Part shown: positions 1-6,764 of the stretch, piece by piece
How the letters are laid out: every line of letters starts with the position of its first letter
How positions within the stretch are numbered: the first letter of the stretch is position 1
Assembly (NCBI GenBank): GCA_021846145.1
Contig: JAJZCJ010000047.1
Coordinates: forward strand, 1-15,522
Length of the DNA: 15,522 nt
Direction of reading: 5' to 3'
Origin: Bacillota bacterium
GTDB lineage: Bacteria; Bacillota; Bacilli; Alicyclobacillales; SLC66
Position numbers and translations under genes: made by a program
Notes under the pieces: model-generated
Database searches by the model: none
What the model saw: only the letters and a program-made list of their open reading frames with translations
What the model was told of the DNA's origin: nothing

Positions 1-789
1 GTCGGTGCGGGCATCGGTCCGATCCTTGGCGGGGTGTTGGGAATCTCCATGGTCGGTTGGCCGTTTTTTTTGGCAGGATTCTTAAACCTGGTGGCAGGTT
101 TGGTTGTTTGGAAGTCGTTTCCTGATCCGGTGCGAAAGTTACAAGTAGGACAGCAAGTAAAATTTCGTTTTCAGAAAGCGATCCAAATATTATTCACGGA
201 CAAAGCGCTCTTACTATTTTTGGCCGCGACGATCCTCGTCTATGCGGGATACTCTCAGCTCAGCACCACATTGCCGCAATATATGCGCGGACAATTTGGC
301 GTTTCGGCAGGGATTATGGATTATACGATGGTGTTTACTCTCAATCCGATCGCTATCCTGTTGCTCCAACTACCTATGACAAAAGTCGTTCATCGAATGG
401 GAACTGTTCGTATCCAGATGGTCGGACAGGTACTTTTCGCAATTGGATATTTTGCATTCGCCTTAAGCTCCACGTTATGGGAATTTCTTTTTGCCATGTT
501 CCTGGTTACGTTGGGTGAAATGATGGTGTTTCCCACTAACAGCGGTTATATTGCTAATCTTGCATCTGAAAGGTATCGAGCAACCTATTTCGGATTTTAT
601 TCTTTGCGCTCTGTCGGTTCTTTCTTGGGACCTTGGATTGGCGGGATCATATTTGCAGCCACGTCCGGGAAAACAGTTTTTCTGGTCGTTTCGATTACAG
701 CGCTGTTCACCGTCATCCTGTATCCTGTGTCTCATGCGTTTCATAAAGCCAAGCTCTCAAGTCGTGCTCATATCGACGTACAGGAGTGA
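1..789 (+). CDS. MFS multidrug-type efflux transporter, 3' part
   Basis: The reading frame is open from the first base, so the gene starts upstream of the window; 262 C-terminal codons are visible. The first residues read GAGIGPILGGVLG, a close match to motif C (the antiporter motif in TM5) of 12- and 14-TM drug:proton antiporters of the major facilitator superfamily. A cytoplasmic loop rich in K/R follows (about residues 40-65), then roughly six hydrophobic segments, which fits the C-terminal half of a 12-TM protein. It would sit in the cytoplasmic membrane and export a small molecule by proton exchange. The substrate cannot be told. The tail is a short hydrophilic stretch ending in VQE. No terminator is visible before the next gene. 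Family is confident, substrate unknown. Confidence 0.85.
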   Translation, partial: VGAGIGPILGGVLGISMVGWPFFLAGFLNLVAGLVVWKSFPDPVRKLQVGQQVKFRFQKAIQILFTDKALLLFLAATILVYAGYSQLSTTLPQYMRGQFGVSAGIMDYTMVFTLNPIAILLLQLPMTKVVHRMGTVRIQMVGQVLFAIGYFAFALSSTLWEFLFAMFLVTLGEMMVFPTNSGYIANLASERYRATYFGFYSLRSVGSFLGPWIGGIIFAATSGKTVFLVVSITALFTVILYPVSHAFHKAKLSSRAHIDVQE

Positions 790-887
790 GTTATTTGACA
801 GTAATACTCAGAGAAGTGGACAAGTCCAACTGGCGAACAACAAAAAGAAATTTTCTAGTTTCTGTAGTGTATTGGATTAGTCTAAAG

Positions 888-1124
888 AGTATAGGTTAAC
901 TGGGCTTGACAGTAAAAGGAGGACATATGTCGATTCGATTGGTTGTGTCGATTATACTCACGATTGCCGCGGCAGCGATCATTCTGGCTTCTGCCTTGGG
1001 CATTGTCAGCATGGCAGCTTCGGTCTCCCAGCGGCGGCTCGGAGAAGGGATGGAGCCAAAGCTCGTGCTGTACCGGCTGTCGCGATTTGTTCGGTATATG
1101 CACTGGATTGGATTTATTCCTTTT
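888..1124 (+). repeat. Direct repeat copy A: leader and 5' end of M48 protease gene
   Basis: This segment matches 15286-15522 at a constant offset of 14,398. The first 40 bases, covering the upstream region, ribosome binding site and ATG, are identical. Twelve mismatches lie between 928 and 1033. The last 91 bases are identical up to the window edge, so the repeat probably continues beyond it. Upstream of 888 the two copies diverge at once. Confidence 0.95.
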
Positions 1125-2090
1125 GTCCTCATCTCCGTATCGCTCGTTTATTATGACATTCATTGGATACGCCCGCGTGCGATGGGATTTCTGTGCGGAG
1201 TTGTCATTGAAGCAGCCTGGTACGCATCGCTGAAGATGGTGTACAGCATTCCAGTCTATTCGGTATTAAAGCGAATTCAACATACGCAAGCCAAGCGGTC
1301 TTCAATTGTATTTCGGCAAGGGTTGCAATCGTTTGCTATTGCCTTGGTATATGGACTTTGGGTAGCGAGCAGCATGCTGCTCGGTGTACAGTGGCAGCAG
1401 CAACATCCTTTGCTGAGTACTTTGTACTTGATAGGTACGTTTGCACTCATATTTTTCGCTGGTGGTTTCATCATGAAAACGGTTCTCCGCAAAACACCAC
1501 TGAGACCGGAACAGGTTCCGGCAAGGTGGCAGGAGCTTGCAAGTGCGTCCGGACTTACATCGGTTCAGTTTTACATTTGGAACGTAAAACGATGGCGCAT
1601 TGCTAACGCGATGGCCCTGGGCATGTGGCGAAATTTCGTGTTTGTATCAGATTATCTCCTCGATAACATCTCGGAGGCTGAAGCGGATGCCGTGGTAGCG
1701 CACGAGTTCGGCCATCTGAAAAAACGCCATATGTGGTGGATGTTCGCATTTGTAGAAGGCTGGTTTCCGTTGGTTCAAATGTTGCAAGTTGGTCTGCGCA
1801 GCGTGCATGTTGCACAGGGGATTATCACGCTTTTGGTGTTACTTCTGCTCGGCATCTATCAGGGGCTCATCTATCATTGGCTATCTCGCCGCTTTGAATA
1901 TCAGGCGGACGCCCACGCACGGGCGGTAATGGGGAGGTCGACGGAGATGGTGAGTGCGCTCGAAAAACTGAGCGAACTGAATTTCTCGTTGACAAGGATT
2001 CCGCGCTTTGATGAATGGTGGATGACCCATCCTTCGACGGCGCACCGGATCGAGCATCTTCAAACGGTCACCGAAACGGTCGGACGGTGA
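927..2090 (+). CDS. M48 family membrane metalloprotease
   Basis: 387 residues. The start is the ATG at 927, placed 4 bases after a strong AAAAGGAGG (914-922); a TTG at 906 in the same frame lies upstream of that site and is unlikely. The zinc site is HEFGH at residues 259-263 (two His ligands and the catalytic Glu). The third ligand is probably Glu324 in the FEYQADAHA motif, followed near the C-terminus by THPSTAHRI; this is the HtpX/Ste24-type pattern of M48 peptidases. Hydrophobic segments near residues 4-26, 55-75, 130-155 and 165-185 precede the site, and another (about 290-315) lies between HEFGH and Glu324, so it is an integral membrane protease with a cytoplasmic active site, as known for the family. 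Its role is probably membrane-protein quality control; the substrate is unknown. The 5' end is duplicated at 15286. Confidence 0.92.
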   Translation: MSIRLVVSIILTIAAAAIILASALGIVSMAASVSQRRLGEGMEPKLVLYRLSRFVRYMHWIGFIPFVLISVSLVYYDIHWIRPRAMGFLCGVVIEAAWYASLKMVYSIPVYSVLKRIQHTQAKRSSIVFRQGLQSFAIALVYGLWVASSMLLGVQWQQQHPLLSTLYLIGTFALIFFAGGFIMKTVLRKTPLRPEQVPARWQELASASGLTSVQFYIWNVKRWRIANAMALGMWRNFVFVSDYLLDNISEAEADAVVAHEFGHLKKRHMWWMFAFVEGWFPLVQMLQVGLRSVHVAQGIITLLVLLLLGIYQGLIYHWLSRRFEYQADAHARAVMGRSTEMVSALEKLSELNFSLTRIPRFDEWWMTHPSTAHRIEHLQTVTETVGR

Positions 2091-2104
2091 GCGGGAAGCA
2101 GGGC

Positions 2105-2281
2105 GTGTGGGAGGTTGAGTCGATAGATAAGGTCACCAATCTTGTTAACGAGTTCGATTATCTTGATGTTAACTATAGGGATTTGAGATATTTTTTTCAA
2201 AAATGATGCGGTGAAGATTGCAATTATCGCAATTACACCTGATGGGTTTGCAGTTAAGCAAATCACGGTCATTGATTTCTG
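2105..2281 (+). pseudogene. Unidentified ORF broken by one frameshift
   Basis: Starting 15 bases after the protease stop, one frame reads VWEVESIDKVTNLVNEFDYL and on to FFQK, stopping at 2204. The +1 frame continues directly as NDAVKIAIIAITPDGFAVKQ... and stops at 2279-2281. Removing one A from the run at 2199-2203 joins them into a protein-like sequence of about 58 residues. I do not recognise the family. The possible GTG start at 2105 has no convincing ribosome binding site, so this may be the tail of a lost gene. Confidence 0.4.
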
Positions 2282-2365
2282 AATAATTATGCGGTCGTCG
2301 GCACGGGTGATTTACGGTACTCTCGGGTCGAAATGTTGAGGAGATGGAGAGAGGACAATATTAAA

Positions 2366-2728
2366 ATGGGAATAGTTTCAAATACAGATAAAATAGAATC
2401 AATCAAATCCATGCAATCAACAATTCGTAAGCTTGAAAATGGCCTAGCTCAGATGACTCAAAAAGGTGCAAATACTACCTTAATAAAGAAACGACTCAAG
2501 TCCAGTTACATCGGCTTAGCCGTGCTAGAAAACGTTTGGAATCACAAACCACATGATTACACGCAGAAAGATTTAGTAGAAGCTCGCAATGTTCTTGCTG
2601 GCTTATTCCCATCAATTGAGAATATTTTTGCTAAGTTAAAGGCAGGAAGTCCTCAAAGGACACTTTTGGAAAGAAGAATTAAAGCGTTGGAACTAGCGGT
2701 TCAAGCGATTGACGATCTTTCCGGTTAA
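2366..2728 (+). CDS. Small all-helical protein with an internal duplication
   Basis: 120 residues from the ATG at 2366, which follows GGAGAGAGGA (2346-2355); an in-frame ATG at 2333 has no ribosome binding site. The sequence is charged, almost free of Gly/Pro and predicted helical, with no signal peptide or membrane segment. Two stretches align without gaps over 35 residues: residues 23-57 (starting LENGLAQMTQ) and 84-118 (starting IENIFAKLKA). They share 7 identities and many conservative changes, including the T-L-x-x-x-R-x-K pattern, so the protein probably arose by duplication of a helical hairpin. I do not recognise the family. It is probably cytoplasmic; no function is assigned. It stands alone between remnants, and its intact frame suggests it is still under selection. 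Confidence 0.65.
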   Translation: MGIVSNTDKIESIKSMQSTIRKLENGLAQMTQKGANTTLIKKRLKSSYIGLAVLENVWNHKPHDYTQKDLVEARNVLAGLFPSIENIFAKLKAGSPQRTLLERRIKALELAVQAIDDLSG

Positions 2729-3004
2729 AACTCGCTTTACTAAGTAGGCAATAGGGGCTACCTCAAACATTTTTAAGCGAACGGGTGCGCAAACTCAGCA
2801 AGGCTTGGAATTAGAAGTTTGTATATTTATGCTTTTGCGGTATTTGGCAGTTTACTCAACAAGCGGGCCGGTTAATACAAGAAGGAATTGCAGGGGATGA
2901 ACATGGAATTTAGTATTCAACCATTGTCACGGTTAAGCAGAAGTGACTGACTATTATTTGGATAATTAAACCGATTCTATTCTCGCGCATTGGAGACGAA
3001 AATC
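2729..3004 (+). other. Intergenic stretch with a short orphan reading frame
   Basis: No full gene is seen. At 2897-2950 a 17-codon frame (MNMEFSIQPLSRLSRSD) starts just after CAGGGG, which looks like the beginning of a gene cut off by a stop; it is too short to identify. The 50 bases before the next gene presumably hold the promoter of the AraC-type regulator, but no good -35/-10 pair could be fixed. Confidence 0.3.
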
Positions 3005-3835
3005 ATGTACGCACCAATCCAGTTTATCGATCATAGGCATCTCCATCATCAGTTAACCTATAGGGAGATGCCGCCACATGCTTCCTTAAGAGCTTTTGTA
3101 GCTTGCTATTGGTACTTGAAATCGAGTTCCCCTCTGCTGGAGGAAGTTACTCACAGGGTTTTGCCGGACGGATGTGTGGATATCTTGTTCGACTTTACGG
3201 CAGGCGAGGTTCACTACGTTGGAGTGATGAGCGAGGCGGATGTCGTTCCGCTGATCGGCGACGTTCACCTCATGGGAATTCGGTTTTTACCGCACAGCAT
3301 TCCCTTTTTGTTAAAGGGAGAGGCTAGTTTTCTTGCCAATGGCATGTTGGGACTGGGGGAAGTATGGGGGAGTCAAGCGGCATTCGCAGGTAAAGTGTTG
3401 GTGCCCGAGTTATCGGCAGATCAAAGAATAGAGATCATCGAAAAAGAATTAATCTCGCGATTTAAACACTATGACCCAGATCCGAAATGGTGCGGCATGT
3501 TGAATTTTATTACCGAGAAGAACGGGAAGATTACGATAGCGGAACTTGCGGATTACTATACGATTTCAGAGCGGCACATCGCGAGAACGTTCAAAGCTTT
3601 AGTGGGCATCACGGCCAAAGAGTATACGAGCATCATTCGATTCCAAAGTGTGCTGCAGCAACTCAAACAGGTGAAGAGCTCTATTAATTGGTCAGATCTT
3701 TCTGTTCATTCAGGATATTACGACCAGTCGCATTTCATTAACGAATTCAAAAAGCGCTATGGGATAACGCCTGGGAGCCTTATCGCCGGCGCATGTCCTA
3801 TTTTTCCAATACAATCCCCTTTGTCTCTTGTATGA
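3005..3835 (+). CDS. AraC family transcriptional regulator
   Basis: 276 residues. The ATG at 3005 lies 8 bases after TGGAGA (2991-2996); the in-frame TTG at 2990 overlaps that site and is unlikely. The N-terminal 150 residues form a sensor-like domain (AraC-associated, the type beginning with MPPHASLRAFVACYWYLKS and PDGCVDILF). The C-terminal 100 residues are a double helix-turn-helix: first HTH around IAELADYYTISERHIARTF, second around WSDLSVHSGYYDQSHFINEF, ending in the typical RYGITPGSL. It binds DNA, usually as an activator with a small-molecule or protein signal sensed by the N-domain; the signal is unknown. A VOC-fold gene follows 30 bases downstream with its own strong ribosome binding site, so the two are likely co-transcribed. 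Confidence 0.9.
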   Translation: MYAPIQFIDHRHLHHQLTYREMPPHASLRAFVACYWYLKSSSPLLEEVTHRVLPDGCVDILFDFTAGEVHYVGVMSEADVVPLIGDVHLMGIRFLPHSIPFLLKGEASFLANGMLGLGEVWGSQAAFAGKVLVPELSADQRIEIIEKELISRFKHYDPDPKWCGMLNFITEKNGKITIAELADYYTISERHIARTFKALVGITAKEYTSIIRFQSVLQQLKQVKSSINWSDLSVHSGYYDQSHFINEFKKRYGITPGSLIAGACPIFPIQSPLSLV

Positions 3836-3865
3836 TAGGAACAAACAAGAAGGAGGGCATGCCCA

Positions 3866-4246
3866 ATGCAAAGTATAACCGCGAATCTAAAAGTGAATAA
3901 CGTGAAAGAAACACTGGCGTTTTACAAGGATGTTCTGGGGTTTGAAGTGATCGTCACCGTGCCAGAATATGAACAGCCCGTTTTGAATTGGGGTATGGTA
4001 AAGAATGGCGGCGCGCAGTTAATGTTTCAAGAGAAGGCAAATCTTGAAGATGAATATCAGGTTTTAAAGAATGATAGCGGTACCGGCTGTTTAACTCTGT
4101 TCATCAAAGTGAATGACCTTGAAGAATTGTTCACGCAAATCAAAGATAAGGCTCAAGTGATCAAATCGATCCATAAAACATTCTACGATACGAAAGAATT
4201 TGACATCTTGGACAATAACGGTTTTGTACTGACATTCGCCGAATAG
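3866..4246 (+). CDS. VOC family (glyoxalase/bleomycin-resistance fold) protein
   Basis: 126 residues, preceded by AGAAGGAGGG (3848-3857), 8 bases before the ATG. The sequence has the vicinal-oxygen-chelate pattern: ITANLKVNNVKETLAFYKDV at the N-terminus, then LGFEV, a middle strand with GGAQLMFQEK, TLFIKVNDLEELFTQI, and DTKEFDILDNNGFVLTFAE at the end. One such chain has two beta-alpha-beta-beta-beta units and usually dimerises. Members include lyases, dioxygenases and drug-binding proteins. The metal-ligand positions cannot be assigned confidently, so catalysis is not claimed. Its place behind an AraC regulator suggests it is induced by the compound it binds or detoxifies. A hairpin terminator follows. 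Confidence 0.85.
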   Translation: MQSITANLKVNNVKETLAFYKDVLGFEVIVTVPEYEQPVLNWGMVKNGGAQLMFQEKANLEDEYQVLKNDSGTGCLTLFIKVNDLEELFTQIKDKAQVIKSIHKTFYDTKEFDILDNNGFVLTFAE

Positions 4247-4264
4247 TCCTCGTAAAAACGTATT

Positions 4265-4297
4265 AGGGCAATCCTTATAAATAAGGGTTGCCCTTTA
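4265..4297 (+). terminator. Intrinsic terminator after the AraC-VOC operon
   Basis: The inverted repeat AGGGCAAtCCTTAtaaaTAAGGgTTGCCCT occupies 4265-4294: a 7-bp outer stem, one mismatch and a 5-bp inner stem with a short loop. The following T-run is short (TTTACC), so termination may be moderate. It begins 18 bases after the stop codon at 4246. Confidence 0.7.
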
Positions 4298-4465
4298 CCT
4301 CGTGCGCCTAATGTTCGATTCGTCGATTTCCATTTTAACGATATGATGCTTGACTTTGGTAGTATAGACGGAATTATCGGTCTTATTGGGTTAGATATTC
4401 TCCGTTAAGGCGGATTCTTCGTGGATCTGGGGCGCTTAGAAATTAATCGGAATACGACGATATAA
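4298..4465 (+). pseudogene. C-terminal remnant of a retropepsin-like aspartic protease
   Basis: One frame reads, in order, VRFVDFHFNDMMLDFGSIDG, then IIGLIGLDILR, a TAA stop at 4406-4408, then GGFFVDLGRLEINRNTTI and a final stop at 4463-4465. The pattern of DFG followed by GxxGLIGLDIL and a closing strand (VDLGRLEI) is what the C-terminal half of single-domain, retroviral-type aspartic proteases of bacteria looks like. The in-frame TAA most simply replaced a Lys codon. The N-terminal half with the catalytic DTGA motif is absent; the operon terminator lies where it should be. So this is a truncated, stop-interrupted fossil. Family assignment is by pattern recall; an unrelated short ORF is possible. 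Confidence 0.5.
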
Positions 4466-4730
4466 CATGATAACAAGTTGAGTCTGCGCATGGCTCGGTA
4501 CATGAATATGCGCTGGAATAACGGGGCTGAAATGTCGCATTTGAGGTAGAATAGCTGAAGAAGCCTCGACCTTTCGTCGTGTCGTAATACCGGTGTAATC
4601 CTGGAAATATGAAAAGACAGACAAAATAACAAATGAGGGGGTACTTTTCATCAGGTATGATAAGATGAACTGTTCATACCGTTGATGTTTCGCCATGCAC
4701 CGTGCATAATGGCATGTAGTTTAGGAACGA
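4466..4730. other. Stretch without a recognisable gene
   Basis: Only short frames occur here (for example 19 codons from 4490), none with family features or a matching ribosome binding site. The last 60 bases should contain the promoter of the VapB-like gene; I could not assign it. Confidence 0.4.
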
Positions 4731-4758
4731 AATGATGATTGGGATCGGAGGTGCCATT

Positions 4759-4998
4759 GTGCTTGCAAACAGCAGAGTTGGAAAAAAATTTCAGACAGTT
4801 CTTCCGCTGCAAATCAGGAAGAGCTTGAATCTTCATGAAGGAGATGTCCTAATCTGGGAACCGACTGAAGAAGGAGAGGTACGCGTTCGCGCTGTTCCAA
4901 GTTACACTGAATACCTGAAATCACTTGGTGGTCAAATATGGACGACAGTGGAAGAGGCGGATAGCGCAGTGAAGGAAGAGGAGCAAGCATGGGACTAA
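4759..4998 (+). CDS. AbrB/MazE-fold antitoxin (VapB-like)
   Basis: 79 residues from the GTG at 4759, 5 bases after CGGAGGTG (4746-4753). An in-frame ATG at 4732 would add 9 residues but lies before that site. The N-terminal half, VLANSRVGKKFQTVLPLQIR followed by KSLNLHEGDVLIWE, is a swapped-hairpin AbrB-type DNA-binding domain. The C-terminal half, with IWTTVEEADSAVKEEEQAWD at its end, is the acidic tail that in such antitoxins wraps around a PIN-domain ribonuclease. The toxin gene starts inside this gene (10-base overlap), the usual translational coupling, but it is truncated, so this is probably an orphan antitoxin. It would repress its own promoter. Confidence 0.8.
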   Translation: MLANSRVGKKFQTVLPLQIRKSLNLHEGDVLIWEPTEEGEVRVRAVPSYTEYLKSLGGQIWTTVEEADSAVKEEEQAWD

Positions 4999-5138
4999 GC
5001 AATTTATTCCACGGTATCAACCGGATTGCACTGGATACAAACTGCTTCATCTATTATATTGAAGGCTCCCTTTGGAGTGAAAAGCTTGCGCCAATTTTCT
5101 CTTCAATTGAAACCGGAGAAATTAAAGCTAGTACCTGA
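4989..5138 (+). pseudogene. Truncated PIN-domain toxin (VapC-like), N-terminal 49 residues
   Basis: The ATG at 4989 overlaps the antitoxin stop. The product starts MGLSNLFHGINRIALDTNCF and runs on as IYYIEGSLWSEKLAPIFSSI; LDTN (Asp16) is the first catalytic acidic residue of PIN ribonucleases, and IFSSIETGEIKAST matches the region just before the second helix. It stops at TGA 5136-5138, whereas PIN toxins are usually 125-145 residues, so the other acidic residues are missing and no nuclease activity is expected. The break coincides with the start of an unrelated frame (see next entry), so a deletion joined two genes here. Confidence 0.75.
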
Positions 5139-5250
5139 AGCTACAGAAGACGAACAATTTGACGCCCTTTGCCAACAACTGCTGTTAGAAATGGATCAGT
5201 ATTTTGTTGTATTGAAATATGGTGTGTATCTAGGGGGGCAACGAACATGA
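5139..5250 (+). pseudogene. C-terminal tail of an unidentified gene joined to the toxin remnant
   Basis: In a different frame from the toxin, codons read EATEDEQFDALCQQLLLEMD then QYFVVLKYGVYLGGQRT and end at TGA 5248-5250. The amphipathic sequence looks like a real protein end. Its stop overlaps the ATG of the methyltransferase-like gene (ATGA), so it was probably the upstream partner in that operon. The family is not recognised; a small regulator is only a guess. Confidence 0.4.
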
Positions 5251-5957
5251 ACGAATCTATGGGAGATTTACAGATGCCTAATTTAAAAATGCTTATCATA
5301 CAAATAGCAGGCATGTTCGTCGTTTTTGCTCTTGCTTTGTTTCTTTCTGCCGGAACGATCGTGTGGGTTGCGGGATGGGCTTATCTGATTTTGTTCTTCG
5401 GTTTTGTCATTGTGTTGAGTTTATGGTTGGTCAAATTTAATCCCGATCTATTAACAGAGCGTATGACGGGAGTGGGGAAAAAGGACCAAAAATCCTGGGA
5501 TAAAGCCTGGTTTGTACTTATAGTCGTCTTTTTTCTCAGTTGGCTGGTTTTTATGCCACTTGATGCCGCTCGATTTCACTGGTCACATGTACCAATGTGG
5601 CTTCAGATAGTAGGAGCGTTTTTACTCTTATTTTCGTTTTACTACTTTTATCTCGTATTCCGGGAAAATTCGTTTCTGTCCCCGGCCATACGTGTTCAAA
5701 GTGAACGGGAACAAACAGTGATAACAACTGGACCGTACAGTATAGTGCGACATCCGATGTATGCCGCAGCCGTCATATTCTTTATTGGTACATGTCTCTT
5801 GCTTGGATCGTGGCACGGACTAATTGTAAGTCTTGGACTCGTGACTGCAATTGCATGGAGGGCGGTTCAGGAAGAACACACACTGCTTTTGGAACTACCG
5901 GGTTATGACGAGTATATGTCAAAGGTGAAATACCGCCTTATTCCTTATATTTGGTAA
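5247..5957 (+). CDS. Isoprenylcysteine carboxyl methyltransferase-like membrane protein
   Basis: 236 residues from the ATG at 5247, 9 bases after AGGGGGG (5231-5237); a longer in-frame form from 5169 lacks a ribosome binding site. It has about five to six hydrophobic helices (near residues 15-32, 37-60, 85-105, 115-140, 170-205). The C-terminal block reads TGPYSIVRHPMYAAAVIFF, then a helix, then EEHTLLLELPGYDEYMSKVK and YRLIPYIW. RHPMY and the EE...Y..Y...YRLIP end are hallmarks of the PEMT/ICMT fold, whose members methylate small or lipid substrates with S-adenosylmethionine at the membrane. Bacteria rarely have prenylated proteins, so the true substrate is unknown. It follows the remnant of an upstream gene with ATGA overlap. 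Confidence 0.88.
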   Translation: MNESMGDLQMPNLKMLIIQIAGMFVVFALALFLSAGTIVWVAGWAYLILFFGFVIVLSLWLVKFNPDLLTERMTGVGKKDQKSWDKAWFVLIVVFFLSWLVFMPLDAARFHWSHVPMWLQIVGAFLLLFSFYYFYLVFRENSFLSPAIRVQSEREQTVITTGPYSIVRHPMYAAAVIFFIGTCLLLGSWHGLIVSLGLVTAIAWRAVQEEHTLLLELPGYDEYMSKVKYRLIPYIW

Positions 5958-6055
5958 TTGAGGAAACAATTATAGAGTCCCGCTGTTCTTGAACATCCAG
6001 AAAAGCTCGAATAATGATTGATGCATGATTATGCAGTTGTTAACGTGAGGGTCTT

Positions 6056-6448
6056 ATGGTACTTTCGGGCCGGAATATGTACAGGTACAAGATACAATTC
6101 GAGAAGGGAATCGACCAGAGCGAACTGTTTGCGCACGCCGAAAAAGGAGTATTTGAACTTTGAAGCCGGGTTAACGCTAATGCTTCATCTTCCTCCAGAG
6201 ACTGCATCGGAAATACTGCACGTATAGCACATTTAGTGTCGGAGATTGACAATTTGAAATCCCAGCTACAGGAATTCACCGAACGATTTCATTTAGACAG
6301 GGCTTTAACCATTGAACGGGAGTATGGCATTGTCATGCGAGAAGCCGAACTGAATTGGGTTCGGTCGATTGTGACGGATTTAGATAGTGGTAAGTTGCGC
6401 TGGAACTCCTTTTTAGGAACTCCAATTGCCGAACAAAACGGGGTGAAT
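6056..6448 (+). pseudogene. Decayed PadR family regulator (C-terminal part, two frameshifts)
   Basis: Three pieces in order give one protein: MYRYKIQFEKGIDQSELFAH and AEKGVFEL in one frame to TGA 6161; EAGLTLMLHLPPETASEILH in the next frame; then ARIAHLVSEIDNLKSQLQEF and REAELNWVRSIVTDLDSGKL back in the first. The order (F.L..L..L.HLPPE...IL, a coiled L.EI..L segment, a Y..REAEL.WV helix) matches the C-terminal dimerisation domain of PadR-type regulators. An extra T near 6161 and an indel near 6217-6222 explain the frame changes. The N-terminal winged helix is missing, so it is not functional. The last frame runs without a stop into the glycosyltransferase remnant. Confidence 0.55.
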
Positions 6449-6595
6449 ATGGCACGCATTTTGTTTATTAACGTAGGTTCCGAAGGACATATCAATCCAA
6501 CTCTCGGTGTGGTTCAAGAACTCATACGTCGTGGCGAAGAGGTGGTTTATTTTACTGGGAATCAAATGCGTCAAATCATCCATCCAGAAGACTAG
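6449..6595 (+). pseudogene. Macrolide-type glycosyltransferase, N-terminal fragment
   Basis: From the ATG at 6449 the frame reads MARILFINVGSEGHINPTLG and then VVQELIRRGEEVVYFTG, ending at TAG 6593. The GHINPTL..V.EL..RG..V.Y.T pattern is the first beta-alpha-beta unit of GT-B glycosyltransferases of the MGT/YjiC group, which transfer sugars from UDP-sugars to macrolides or other small acceptors. Only 48 of about 400 residues remain, so there is no acceptor site completion and no donor domain. CGGGG stands just before the start. PadR regulators and MGT genes are plausible partners; here both are broken. Confidence 0.7.
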
Positions 6596-6696
6596 TGCGG
6601 CTAGTTAAAGAAAACGCTTCAATGCCATTGTATTTATGGGGATATGAAGGTAGGTTCAACTCAGTTCAGGAACTGTATGATTATACAGTTCCGTAA
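6592..6696 (+). other. Unidentified protein-like fragment
   Basis: An open frame reads LVRLVKENASMPLYLWGYEG and RFNSVQELYDYTVP, stopping at TAA 6694-6696. The composition is protein-like, but I do not recognise it. It lies right after the glycosyltransferase stop in another frame and may be the tail of a gene whose middle was deleted. A 7-bp inverted repeat (TCCGTAA 6690-6696, TTACGGA 6714-6720) closes it. Confidence 0.3.
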
Positions 6697-6764
6697 ATTG
6701 GTCGTTCTTCAGCTTACGGACCGTTATCTACAACAAGCATTTTCTATGTATCGGAGTGAATTTC

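Noticed and set aside
906..911. TTGACA at 906 read as a -35 box
   Set aside because: It directly precedes the ribosome binding site, so a start from it would lie inside the protease gene. It is conserved in copy B only as part of the repeat.
4490..4549. 19-codon frame starting MARYMNMRWNNG
   Set aside because: Too short, with no ribosome binding site and no recognised family.
5169..5246. Longer start for the methyltransferase-like protein
   Set aside because: The extra 26 residues come from the out-of-frame tail of the previous gene, and there is no ribosome binding site before 5169.
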